22,495 nucleotides of DNA from CALFVT01 sp964513675 (lineage in GTDB: Bacteria; Pseudomonadota; Alphaproteobacteria; Caulobacterales; Maricaulaceae). The notes beneath the pieces are model-generated. The model saw only the letters and a list, made by a program, of their open reading frames with translations, was not told the DNA's origin and ran no database searches. Made by a program: the position numbers and the translations under genes. Below are positions 7,813 through 15,903 of the stretch, in pieces. Each line of letters opens with the position of its first letter. Positions within the stretch are counted from its first letter, which is position 1. The stretch lies in assembly GCA_964513675.1 (NCBI GenBank), contig CAZEOD010000040.1, forward strand, positions 1-22,495, written 5' to 3'.

Positions 7813-8625
7813 ATGTCAGATCGTGTTGTGATTGTTACGGGGGCCGCCAAGGGGATTGGGCTGGCCTGTGCGCGGCGTTTTTTTGAAGACGGATGCAGCG
7901 TTGTCATGGCTGACCGCGATGATGTCGCCGGCGCAAAAGCAGCGCAAGATATTGACCAGACAGGGCGGCGCGCCGTTTACGTTGATTGCGATGTTGCCGA
8001 TAAACTCTCCGTACATAATCTTATGGCCACAACGCTTAATCATTTTGGCCGCGTTGATGTGCTGGTTAATAATGCGGGGATTGCTTTGCCGGGCGGGGTG
8101 CTGGATTTAAGCGTAGAAGATTTCGACCGCGTCATTGGCGTTAATCTACGGGGCGCTTTTTTAGTCTCAAAAGCCGTGGCAGAATTTATGGTCGACGAGA
8201 TTGAAAACCGTGAAGACCGCTCCCGCCTCACAGACCGGCCCTATGCTATTATCAATATGTCTTCGGTTAATGACCGCGTCGCTATCCCTGATTATTTGGC
8301 TTACACCGTGTCCAAAGGCGGGATGCAGCAAATGACCAAGGCGATGGCGCTGGAGCTTGCGCCTTATGGTATTCGGGTGAATGCGATTGGCCCGGGGAGT
8401 GTAAAAACGGATATGCTGGCGGGGGTTGTTGGTGATGAAAAGGCGATGGCCAAAATTTATGCGCGAACGCCCTTGGGCCGCATAGCGCAGGCCGATGAAA
8501 TTGCGGGCGTTGCGGCCTTCCTCGCCTCCGATGATGCGAGCTATGTCACAGGCGAGACAATTTATGTCGACGGCGGGCGTTTGGCGCTGAATTATATGAT
8601 GCCGCCTAAAGATAGCGGTGCTTAA
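7813..8625 (+). CDS. SDR family NAD(P)-dependent oxidoreductase
   Basis: A 270-residue classical short-chain dehydrogenase/reductase. The cofactor motif TGAAKGIG is at 9-16, NNAG at 86-89, N111, catalytic S151, and Y164-xxx-K168, so the full Asn-Ser-Tyr-Lys tetrad is present. The C-terminal stretch SYVTGETIYVDGG is the common SDR ending. The substrate cannot be read; it resembles FabG-type or sugar/alcohol dehydrogenases, and D34 after the second strand favours NAD over NADP. The start is ATG 7813, which places the Rossmann strand directly at the N-terminus; upstream in-frame codons from 7750 belong to the leader. There are no same-strand partners: a terminator precedes it and an oxidoreductase gene converges after it. 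Confidence 0.88.
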   Translation: MSDRVVIVTGAAKGIGLACARRFFEDGCSVVMADRDDVAGAKAAQDIDQTGRRAVYVDCDVADKLSVHNLMATTLNHFGRVDVLVNNAGIALPGGVLDLSVEDFDRVIGVNLRGAFLVSKAVAEFMVDEIENREDRSRLTDRPYAIINMSSVNDRVAIPDYLAYTVSKGGMQQMTKAMALELAPYGIRVNAIGPGSVKTDMLAGVVGDEKAMAKIYARTPLGRIAQADEIAGVAAFLASDDASYVTGETIYVDGGRLALNYMMPPKDSGA

Positions 8626-8696
8626 AGTTTCGCTTTAAATTTTACTTGAATTTTGACCCCTTTATAATCGCGGCTAACAGCGGTAAAATCAGCTAA

Positions 8697-9773
8697 TTAA
8701 GCGTCTATATTCGGCCATGAAAACGCCGGCGCGCTCTGACCATCAAAGATCATTTGCGCGATAAGCTCGCCGCTGGCCATGGATAATGTCCAGCCCATAT
8801 GGCCATGTCCGCTATTCACCCACAGGCCTTTGATGGGGCTTTCACTGATAATGGGGCGGCCCAAAAGCGAGACGGGACGATCGCCCGACCAAACACGATC
8901 AGGGCGGGGCAGGGCTTGCATGATATCAGGGATGAGCTGGCACCATCTCTGCCATAAGGGCTGGGCGCTGGCTGCGCCTAAACTACCAGATAGGCGTATG
9001 ACCCTGCCGAACCGCGTCAGGGCTGTGCGGGAAGATGTGTCCATGACCGGTGCATTTGGAAGCGGCGACAGGTCAATATTGGAGGCGTCGAAATCAAGGG
9101 AAAATCCGCGAATGGGCGTGATCGGTAAATGCAGCCCAACCGGTTTCAGCGCAAGATTACTGCGGTGCCCCGCACAGAGGATAATATGGTCAGCCTTTAT
9201 ATCTTCCCCGTTGAGCGAAATTGCGGCGCCGTGCTGCGCGGGTTTTAAAGACGGCGTTATCTGCGTTTTAATGCGCACACCTTCGGCTATAAGGGCGGCC
9301 GCTTCGGCGCGGCTCCATGCATAGGCACTGCCGGAAAAATCATCTGGGAAATAAAGCGCCGGCCGCGCGATAAGAGTTTGCTTTTCGGCCGCGGTGCCGA
9401 TGTGCTCATAGCGCGCCGCATAGATATTGCGCAGGGCTTCATCGTCGAAAATTTGGTAGCAGCCTTGGCTGCGGTTTATGTCGGCTAGAGACAGCGCGTT
9501 CATGCGTTGTTTTAACAGCCCGGCCGCCTGATGTGAAAGCGCCGCTACATCGCGCGCGGCGGCAAGTTGGGCCGAATTATTCATCCCCCCTGCGACCCAA
9601 GGCCACGCTTGGCTGGGGTGGATCATGCCTGAATTGGCAAAGCCTGCGCCGCATCCAATATGCGCTTGCTTTTCAATTATGCTTACCCTTGCGCCGCGGT
9701 TTATGCAGGCGCGCGCCGTCGCCAAACCTATCAGGCCTGCGCCTATAATCAGGATATGCGGTGGTTGATTCAT
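8697..9773 (-). CDS. FAD-dependent oxidoreductase, D-amino-acid dehydrogenase-like (DAO family)
   Basis: A 358-residue flavoprotein of the DAO/DadA family. The N-terminal dinucleotide-binding motif GAGLIG (11-16) follows a beta strand, with the acidic end of the second strand in SIIEK (about 32-36). GFANSGMIHPSQ (about 45-56) matches the DadA pattern FANxGxxxP. The C-terminal FAD-binding stretch is LWVNSGHGHMGWTLSMASGELIA (W-N-GHGxxGWT). Such enzymes oxidise D-amino acids or glycine-like amines and pass electrons to the quinone pool. At 358 residues it is shorter than E. coli DadA (432), so substrate and acceptor remain open. It converges with the SDR gene across 71 bases in which no terminator is seen. 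Confidence 0.82.
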   Translation of the reverse strand: MNQPPHILIIGAGLIGLATARACINRGARVSIIEKQAHIGCGAGFANSGMIHPSQAWPWVAGGMNNSAQLAAARDVAALSHQAAGLLKQRMNALSLADINRSQGCYQIFDDEALRNIYAARYEHIGTAAEKQTLIARPALYFPDDFSGSAYAWSRAEAAALIAEGVRIKTQITPSLKPAQHGAAISLNGEDIKADHIILCAGHRSNLALKPVGLHLPITPIRGFSLDFDASNIDLSPLPNAPVMDTSSRTALTRFGRVIRLSGSLGAASAQPLWQRWCQLIPDIMQALPRPDRVWSGDRPVSLLGRPIISESPIKGLWVNSGHGHMGWTLSMASGELIAQMIFDGQSAPAFSWPNIDA

Positions 9774-9876
9774 AGAAGGCGTTATATAATGACCTAAGGT
9801 AGTTACTAGCCCTAGATTTTAAAATATTCAATATTTTCAATAATATAGAAATCCCAATGCGCTCGAAGGTTGCAGA

Positions 9877-9895
9877 TTAAGGGTTTAGTAACCCT
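9877..9895 (+). promoter_or_regulatory. Hairpin and CtrA-like half-site pair upstream of TadG-like gene
   Basis: AGGGTT/AACCCT (9880-9885 and 9890-9895) form a perfect 6-bp inverted repeat with loop TAGT. The same bases contain TTAA-N7-GTAAC (9877-9892), one mismatch from the CtrA consensus TTAA-N7-TTAAC. It lies 60 bases before the ATG at 9955. CtrA control of pilus genes is known in Caulobacter, but the link here is inference. Confidence 0.3.
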
Positions 9896-9954
9896 AAATT
9901 AAAAGTTAATGGTAACTTTCTCCTATTAAATCCGCAGATAACTGGGGAGTGGAA

Positions 9955-11364
9955 ATGTTAAAATCTTTTATTAAAAACACGTCGGGGAACTTTGGTGTTG
10001 TCGGCAGTATCGTTTTATTAACCGTCATGGGCGGAGCCGGTTGAGCCGTTGATTACATCGGAATGACGGATAATGTCGCCCGCCTGCAATCGGCGGCAGA
10101 TGGCGCTTTATTAGCTGCGGCCACATCGGGCGAAACAGAAGAAGCCAATTTAGAGAAGGTCGCAAGGGAAGCCCTCGACAATCTCATGGATGACGGATTT
10201 TCGGCCACGGCCCAATTCGGATATCCTGAAGGTAAGATGGAAATTCTGGCAGAGATGAGCTATAAGCCGCGCCTTATGGGGCTTTTCGGCTTTGATGATC
10301 GCACATTGCGCGTCAATTCTGCGATACCAAGAGGCGGGCTCAGCATTATAGATATCGCGCTGGTTTTAGATGTGACCCAATCCATGCAAGGCGATAAGCT
10401 GGTTCAAATGAAAGCGGCGGTCAATAATTTTATAACAGAATTTGAAAGCAGCGGCGGCGATATTCGCGTCTCTATCATTCCGTTCTCGCAATATGTAAAT
10501 GTTGGCGTGTCCAATCAAAACCAGCCGTGGATTGATAATAGTGAGGCCGGGACAAGCTTCCCAGCCGTGACTCACACGCCGACTGTAACCAGCGCAACAT
10601 GCCAAGGGGGTATTATTTCGTCAGTGTGTACGAGCTTTGGTGATGGCGTGTCATTTACCATGTCTTGCACTGTTTGTGACGGCGGGACCACAGGCGAAAC
10701 GCCTGAGCCTGTAACGCATGCACCTGAGCGCGCTTGGGATGGCTGCGTCGGATCACGCAAGGGCTCTAGAGCCCGCCAAGCTTTCTATGGCGGATCGCCA
10801 TTTCCAGCGGTTTATAATGACGGCAATCGGGGCGAATACCGAGATACGCATTATTTCTGCCCCGATGAGATTTTACCTTTAACGGATAATTTCACGCAAA
10901 TTCGAGACAAAGTTAATGCCCTGACTGTAACGGGCTCAACCTATATGCCGTCTGGATTGGCATGGGGGTGGCGGACATTGGATGATGATGTGCCGTTAGG
11001 GGTTCCTAAAGCTGGGGCGCCTCGGAAAAAAGCCCTTATTTTGATGACAGATGGTGTGAATACTGTGTCGCGGCTTGGGGCTGATAAATATCACTATGGC
11101 CGCGCAAGCACGAGTAATAATGTTATCAAAGACGCGAATAAAGAAACGGGAAAGATTTGTGATAATATTTCGTCAGAAGATATTTTACTTTATACAATCG
11201 CCTATGGCCTTCCTGATACGGCTGAGGCGGAGGATACAAAAATCGTCTTATCAGATTGTGCAAGCACGCCAGAAGGGTTTTTTAATGCCGCCGGCAGTGC
11301 GAATTTAAACGAAGCCTTTAAAGCGATCGGGCAAAATCTTGCCGCCGTTAGACTCGTGAATTAA
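9955..11364 (+). pseudogene. TadG-like protein with von Willebrand A domain, interrupted by in-frame TGA
   Basis: Read through one TGA, this is a 469-residue TadE/TadG-like protein. The N-terminus (RGNF-type SGNFGVV, a hydrophobic helix ending GGAG, then AVDY and LQSAADGALLAAA) is the TadG membrane anchor. A von Willebrand A domain follows with MIDAS motif DVTQS and a later LILMTDGVNT. A Cys-rich insertion and the family block WDGCVGSR lie between. Codon 30 (10042-10044) is TGA, between GGAG and AVDY, where relatives commonly have a hydrophobic residue such as Leu. The only intact frame downstream starts at ATG 10063 (433 residues) and lacks the anchor. A GGGGAG lies 5 bases before ATG 9955, showing that this is the original start. 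No other tad genes are nearby. TGA is a normal stop elsewhere in the window. Confidence 0.85.
10042..10044 (+). other. In-frame TGA inside the TadG anchor
   Basis: A TGA codon in phase with both ATG 9955 and ATG 10063, splitting an otherwise continuous TadG N-terminus. A single-base change to TTA would give the more usual Leu. It could be a nonsense mutation, an assembly error or readthrough. Confidence 0.9.
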
Positions 11365-12308
11365 GCGATAAAATTAATCGTCGATTGCCGGCGGCGATCA
11401 ACCGTTAGCTGCGTCACGTCAGGGCGAGAATAATGCCCAGCAGGGTCAAAATTTTGCCGTTCTTCGCGCACACGCGCAGGGTTAAGGTCAGCATATCGAA
11501 TACCCTCTTCATGCATCAGCGGCGGCAGCACCCAGCTCCCGTCTGGTGCGGCCACGCAGGAGCCGCCATTAGACGGAATAGCGCTAATGGTTTCGCGAAT
11601 ATAACCCGCATGGGGAATATGATCGCCAACACGGTCACGGTGCATCAGCGCCGAGACAGAAACGCAATAGCTGCGGCCTTCTTTGGCGAGAACAGGTGTT
11701 AAATCAGCGGTATTGCGATCACTTCCGGGCCAGCAGGCGACATGTAAATCCTCGCCTTGCGCATAGAGCGAGGCCCGAACAAGCGGCATCCAGTTTTCCC
11801 AGCAATTCAGCCCGCCGACGGTAAATCCGCCGAGCTTATGTGTTTGAAGGCCGTGGCCATCACCGGGCGCCCAAACAAGGCGCTCATCATAAGTGGGCCG
11901 TAATTTGCGGTGAACGGAGCCAATTGTGCCTGTCTTGTCGATATAAACAAAGCTGCAATATAGTGAATGTCCGCTCATATCGCGGGGGCGCTCAATAATC
12001 CCTAGATAACAGGCCATTTTAGCCGCCTTAAGGGCCGCGCAAACCCCATCTAAATGCCCGTCTTCTATTGTGACAGCTTGATCGGAATAATGGGCGAAAA
12101 TCTCTTTTTGAACAGGGCTGTCGAAATTAGCGCCGCCGGATTTATCAAGCCAAAATGGATATCCGGGAACAAATCCTTCTGAGAAGACAATTAAGTCAGC
12201 TTTTTCTTTCGCCGCTGTCTCTATCGTTTTAATAACCTGTTTCAACCCGCCCTCTCGGTCAAGCCAGACAGGATAGAGTTGCGGCAGTGCTAGTTTTAAC
12301 GTTGACAT
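11361..12308 (-). CDS. Nitrilase-type carbon-nitrogen hydrolase
   Basis: A 315-residue carbon-nitrogen hydrolase with the full catalytic triad: E44 in FSEGFVPGYP, K135 in HRKLRPTYDERLVW, and C169 in GGLNCWENWMPL. The contexts FxEGFxPGYP and NCWENxMPL are those of true nitrilases (nitrile to acid plus ammonia) and the related cyanide-degrading enzymes rather than of amidases, but the substrate is not determined. It is the last gene of a six-gene minus-strand cluster. It starts 92 bases after the GST gene, more than the other spacings, and has its own GGGAG 6 bases before the ATG. Its stop codon overlaps the stop of the convergent TadG-like gene within TTAA (11361-11364). Length is near the family norm (310-350). 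Confidence 0.9.
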   Translation of the reverse strand: MSTLKLALPQLYPVWLDREGGLKQVIKTIETAAKEKADLIVFSEGFVPGYPFWLDKSGGANFDSPVQKEIFAHYSDQAVTIEDGHLDGVCAALKAAKMACYLGIIERPRDMSGHSLYCSFVYIDKTGTIGSVHRKLRPTYDERLVWAPGDGHGLQTHKLGGFTVGGLNCWENWMPLVRASLYAQGEDLHVACWPGSDRNTADLTPVLAKEGRSYCVSVSALMHRDRVGDHIPHAGYIRETISAIPSNGGSCVAAPDGSWVLPPLMHEEGIRYADLNPARVREERQNFDPAGHYSRPDVTQLTVDRRRQSTINFIA

Positions 12309-12323
12309 ATGAGGCTCCCTGAG

Positions 12324-12342
12324 ACCGAAGATTTATTTCGGT
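12324..12342 (-). repeat. Intercistronic inverted repeat before nitrilase gene
   Basis: A 6-bp perfect inverted repeat ACCGAA/TTCGGT with a 7-base spacer, in the 92-base gap between the GST and nitrilase genes. It has no U-run, so it is not a clear terminator. It could adjust mRNA stability or access to the nitrilase leader. Confidence 0.35.
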
Positions 12343-12400
12343 TACTTGCTATACAGCGCGGCGGCGCGGGTGCAAATCACAGCGCCGTGACGGGCATGTG

Positions 12401-13522
12401 TTATGCCCAGACCTCTTGGTGGTTTTCGCGGCTAATGCGGTGCGTTGCCGTTAAGGTCAGCAGGGGCGATAATCCGGTCGGGGCCAGATAATTCTGCGCA
12501 AGACTTTGGTCTGCGGGCGTCATTTGAGCATAATAATCTGTCACGCGCTGGAGCATATAAAAGCGGATAGGCCGCACGGCGCAGCTAATTTGCGCCTCAC
12601 CATGGGCGAAATTGCCAAAGCCGAGCACGCTCATTTTCGGGTGAATACTCGCCCGCGCGCCGCTCTCGCCCTCTGGCAGGGCGTTCAGCACATCAATATT
12701 CATGCGCAGTTCGGGAAGGAAATATTTAGCGATATAGGCAAAGATAGCTGGGAGCGTATCTGGAAGTTTATCTGATGGCTGATAATAAGGCATGTCGGAT
12801 ATATCATCATGCGGCGCGTTCATGCGCTCCGTCCAGCGAAAGGTGCTGGGGCTGCGGTTTTTCATGATCCCTGATGGCACAGGGTCGCGGCCTAAATGGG
12901 CATAAAGCGAGCACATAAAGCCGTAATCGCCAAGGGTCGGTTTCGCCCCCAGCAGGTAAGGCGTTCGTGAAAAATGGGCCTCTAATATATCCAATATTTC
13001 GCCGTAGCTGCGTTCAATTTCAGGGCGGCTATCCGGCGTAATCCCGAGCGGCGGTAAGAAGCCAGAGAATTTATCCATCGTGGCTTTGATTTGCGCTTTA
13101 GCGGCTTTGGGCGCGTCGGGGCCTTGCCAGCCGCCGAACCCGTGGGTGATAAACCGGTCTGTTTGCGCGGCGAAATTCCAGCGGTAATGCATGGCGGGGC
13201 GGATCAGTCCTTCATCCCCAAAAAGCTCTAAAATAAGCGCTAATAAATGCCGCAGCGGCTCTTTGGGATAAGCGGGGCAAGGCAAGCCGCCTTTCGCTTC
13301 AAAATGATCTATAATATCGGTTGTGTCTTGCACAATCTGGCCATCGTCAAATTCGATGACCGGAATAATGCGCCGCCCAATCTGCGGAATAATGACCGTT
13401 TGAAAATGCGGCGTCACAGGCGCGACTTCCGTGAAATCAATCCCTTGCTTGATGAAATAGCTCCGGACTTTTCCTGTAAACATAGAGATTTTAACGCCGT
13501 AAAGCGTGAGGGGGGTTGTCAT
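12401..13522 (-). CDS. Glutathione S-transferase family protein with long C-terminal extension
   Basis: A 373-residue protein with an N-terminal thioredoxin-fold GST domain (about 5-80): LTLYGVKISMFTGKVR, the cis-Pro region IIPVIEFDDG, and the glutathione-contact stretch QDTTDIIDHFE, where family members often have ESxxI. An all-helical GST C-domain (about 90-220) follows, containing TPYLLGAKPTLGDYGF with the conserved N-capping LGxxPTxGD. About 150 further residues give a length well above the usual 200-230, and their role is unknown. The gene is fifth in the cluster, 18 bases after the isomerase gene. A role in thiol conjugation or glutathione-dependent isomerisation of a pathway intermediate is plausible but inferred from position. 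The residue activating glutathione cannot be assigned with confidence. Confidence 0.83.
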   Translation of the reverse strand: MTTPLTLYGVKISMFTGKVRSYFIKQGIDFTEVAPVTPHFQTVIIPQIGRRIIPVIEFDDGQIVQDTTDIIDHFEAKGGLPCPAYPKEPLRHLLALILELFGDEGLIRPAMHYRWNFAAQTDRFITHGFGGWQGPDAPKAAKAQIKATMDKFSGFLPPLGITPDSRPEIERSYGEILDILEAHFSRTPYLLGAKPTLGDYGFMCSLYAHLGRDPVPSGIMKNRSPSTFRWTERMNAPHDDISDMPYYQPSDKLPDTLPAIFAYIAKYFLPELRMNIDVLNALPEGESGARASIHPKMSVLGFGNFAHGEAQISCAVRPIRFYMLQRVTDYYAQMTPADQSLAQNYLAPTGLSPLLTLTATHRISRENHQEVWA

Positions 13523-13540
13523 CTCAGGCCTCTTGGCATG

Positions 13541-14371
13541 TTATTTTTTCACCCGTTTGGGGAGATCGGCAAAATCACCATTTCGTTTCTGCGTATTGGC
13601 CTGCATGGCTTCCATCATTTCTTGGGGCAGGAGCATCGACATATTCCACACACCGACATAATCAAGCGCGTCTTGGGTGCTATGGTCGCGGCCATAGGTA
13701 ATCATATGTTTACAGCCATAAACAGCGAGCGGCGGCTTGGCGGCAATGTCTTTTGCAATCGCCATAACGCCCTCCAGCATCGCCTCTTGGCTATCATACA
13801 CGCCGTTATAAAGCCCGCGGCGTTCACATTCTTCGGCGTGCATTTTACGCCCCGTATAGGCCAACTCGCGGACAATACCTTCGGGAAGATGGTTGAGGAT
13901 GCGCGGGAAGGTGCCAACATCTGCCGTCATGCCGACTTTAATCTCATAGATTGTGACATAGCTATCAGCCGTGCCGTAGCGCATGTCGCAGGCCGTAATC
14001 AAATCGACCGCCCCGCCAATACAGCCGCCTTGTATGGCGGCAAGCACAGGGATGCGGCAGTTCTCAAGCGCAGAAAAGCTGTCCTGCAAATATTTGACAG
14101 TGGTGTAAAACTCTGCACCGTGGGTGGCGCGGTTTTTATTGGGCGGCCCGCCGACACTCGCCAGCATAGAGATATCAATACCGGCGGAGAAAATAGGCCC
14201 CGTTGACGAGATAACGATCACCCGCGCGGCGGCTTCGTCGTCAATTTTGCGCACAGCTTTGGGAAGCTCCTCCCAAAACTTAGCAATCATCGCATTACGC
14301 TTTTCAGGGCGGTTAAGCTCTATGTGAGCGATATGATCCTCAATCGTCACTGTGAAACATTTATAATCCAT
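13541..14371 (-). CDS. Enoyl-CoA hydratase/isomerase family, ECH1-like dienoyl-CoA isomerase
   Basis: A 276-residue crotonase-fold protein. All three acidic residues of delta-3,5-delta-2,4-dienoyl-CoA isomerase (ECH1; D176, E196, D204 in the rat enzyme) are present with the same spacing: D123 in GGAVDLITACDMRY, E143 in YEIKVGM, D151 in TADVGTFPR. The block from CDMRY to ADVGT closely follows ECH1. The predicted reaction moves double bonds in dienoyl-CoA intermediates from unsaturated acyl chains. The oxyanion-hole strands are SAGIDISML (62-70) and IQGGCIGGAVD. The start is ATG 14371 with GGAGGG just upstream; the in-frame TTG at 14383 is part of that site. It lies 14 bases after the DUF2855 gene. 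The substrate may differ from fatty acids. Confidence 0.88.
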   Translation of the reverse strand: MDYKCFTVTIEDHIAHIELNRPEKRNAMIAKFWEELPKAVRKIDDEAAARVIVISSTGPIFSAGIDISMLASVGGPPNKNRATHGAEFYTTVKYLQDSFSALENCRIPVLAAIQGGCIGGAVDLITACDMRYGTADSYVTIYEIKVGMTADVGTFPRILNHLPEGIVRELAYTGRKMHAEECERRGLYNGVYDSQEAMLEGVMAIAKDIAAKPPLAVYGCKHMITYGRDHSTQDALDYVGVWNMSMLLPQEMMEAMQANTQKRNGDFADLPKRVKK

Positions 14372-14385
14372 AACGCCCTCCAAAG

Positions 14386-15480
14386 CTAAAGCCGCATAAG
14401 CTGACCCATATCAGCCTGTGTTTCGCCGCGCAATAAGCGCTCATAAACCGCGTGAAAGGCGTCAAGGCCGTCATGGCGCTCAAGGCTCATCCAGTCTTGC
14501 GCAGAGTGGCAAAACGGCCCCCATAAAGCGCCTAGCCTTTGGGCAAAGCCTTCGGGGCCCCACTCTTTGAGCCGTTTCTTGGCGCAATCCGGCGCGAAGA
14601 ACATGGCCGGCGGCGCGCCTTTGATGTTTTTAGGCGGATGGCCTCCCTCCCAATGGGATTTGCCGACCATGCAATTATAAAGGATATTTTCCTCAAAATA
14701 CTCATAGATAATGCGGGACACATCGCCGTTGCCAGCCATATCGACAATCGCGGTTTTCACGTCGGGGTTTAGGTTTGTAATCATGTCATAGCTCTCGACC
14801 TGTCCGTAAAACCCAGTATTTTTGACAAAGTCCAAATTGCGCTCTGATGTCAGGCCTGTGACCTTGATGCCGCCGCGTTTGGATAGGCTAAAGGCAGTGC
14901 CAAGCGCCGTCTTGGAGGAGGCCGAGAGGAGCAAAACCTGCTCCGCGCCAAAGAAATTTTCATCCGCTAAAAAATCATCAATTAAAAAGCTTGTTGTAAA
15001 AAGCGGGCGCAATATGGGCTGTAAATCATCAAACCCGCCGTCAAATGAGGGGTCATGATCGACACGGACATAACGGTTATAAAGCCCATGAAGCGCTTGT
15101 CTGTGATCGGCCCCGTCGCTAAAGCCCATTTTATTAAGCTTGGCGGGCTTCATATCGAAATAATTACTCGGCGGGAAAAAGCCGTAAATCCGCTCACCGA
15201 CATTCAACCCCTCTGTGCGGCTCTCTGTAATTTCAGCAAAGCCCCAAACTGGCATACGGCCAAGATGATCGCCGCTTATACCATAATCTGCGGGATTAAA
15301 GAAATGCCAATATCCCAACAGATCACCTGTCACCATATAGGTCACATTATTCGCGGTCAGGGCAAAAGAGGTGATGCGAACGCGAATATGGGCTTCTTTA
15401 AGGGCGGGCATGTCTCGCGTGATGGGGGTTAATTCCGTTAAGTTTTGACGGTTCACGCAAAGCGTTGTTTGAGATGGCAT
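14386..15480 (-). CDS. DUF2855 family protein (MDR-like)
   Basis: A 364-residue member of the DUF2855 family, which has no established reaction. The N-terminal 130 residues resemble the GroES-like domain of medium-chain dehydrogenases: HIRVRITSFALTANNVTY, GRMPVWGFAEI, then LNVGERIYGFFPPSNYF. The middle (about 190-250) looks like a nucleotide-binding domain: VLLLSASSKTALGTAF and GLTSERNLDFVKNTGFY. The zinc-ligand pattern of alcohol dehydrogenases is not evident, so a zinc-free reductase of an enoyl or quinone type is conceivable, but this is inference. GGAG lies 9 bases before the ATG. The gene sits 11 bases after the DUF1330 gene and before the isomerase gene, inside the tightly spaced part of the cluster. 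Confidence 0.8.
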   Translation of the reverse strand: MPSQTTLCVNRQNLTELTPITRDMPALKEAHIRVRITSFALTANNVTYMVTGDLLGYWHFFNPADYGISGDHLGRMPVWGFAEITESRTEGLNVGERIYGFFPPSNYFDMKPAKLNKMGFSDGADHRQALHGLYNRYVRVDHDPSFDGGFDDLQPILRPLFTTSFLIDDFLADENFFGAEQVLLLSASSKTALGTAFSLSKRGGIKVTGLTSERNLDFVKNTGFYGQVESYDMITNLNPDVKTAIVDMAGNGDVSRIIYEYFEENILYNCMVGKSHWEGGHPPKNIKGAPPAMFFAPDCAKKRLKEWGPEGFAQRLGALWGPFCHSAQDWMSLERHDGLDAFHAVYERLLRGETQADMGQLMRL

Positions 15481-15491
15481 AAAGCGCTCCT

Positions 15492-15899
15492 TTAAAATAT
15501 AGCCATGTCATCACAGGCAATTAATAACTGCCCGTCCAGACCGGCGCGGCGGTGTTTATGTAGGGCGCGGTAAGCGTCAGAACTGGTTAATTCTAGCATT
15601 AATCTGGCCGATGGATATGTCACTATGGCAACAGCATCCCATATCGGCTCGCCTGTGCCAATTAATGTCGCGAGCATTTTGCCCCCATAGCGGGTCTCTA
15701 CCCCATGCGGGCGAACATAATCGCTAAAGGCTTTCGCATAGCGGCCATAAGCGGCTTCGCCGGATATATCTTCGCCGTCATGATAGGCGGCGCGCGGTTT
15801 AAACTTTAATAGATTTAGCAAAAACACAGGATCATTGCCGGCGGCCTTTAAAAAGCTATCTATCTGTTCATGAGTAGGGTGGAGGGCATTTTCTATCAT
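15492..15899 (-). CDS. DUF1330-like small ferredoxin-fold protein
   Basis: A 135-residue protein. The core resembles DUF1330/dimeric alpha-beta barrel proteins: DPVFLLNLLKFKPRAAY (about 18-34), GEAAYGRYAKAFSDYV, then DAVAIVTYPSARLMLELTSS (about 89-108) and the family-like SDAYRALHKHR. DUF1330 proteins are usually about 95 residues; this one carries about 15 extra residues at each end. The function is unknown; folds of this class include small monooxygenases and isomerases. Start ATG 15899 lies 4 bases after the stop of the upstream SDR gene, suggesting translational coupling, and no clear ribosome binding site is seen. Upstream in-frame codons to 16052 overlap the SDR gene and are not coding. 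Confidence 0.78.
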   Translation of the reverse strand: MIENALHPTHEQIDSFLKAAGNDPVFLLNLLKFKPRAAYHDGEDISGEAAYGRYAKAFSDYVRPHGVETRYGGKMLATLIGTGEPIWDAVAIVTYPSARLMLELTSSDAYRALHKHRRAGLDGQLLIACDDMAIF

Positions 15900-15903
15900 A
15901 AGG

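Noticed and set aside
10063..11364. Treating the 433-codon frame as the natural gene
   Set aside because: It lacks the TadG membrane anchor, which is encoded in phase just upstream with its own ribosome binding site.
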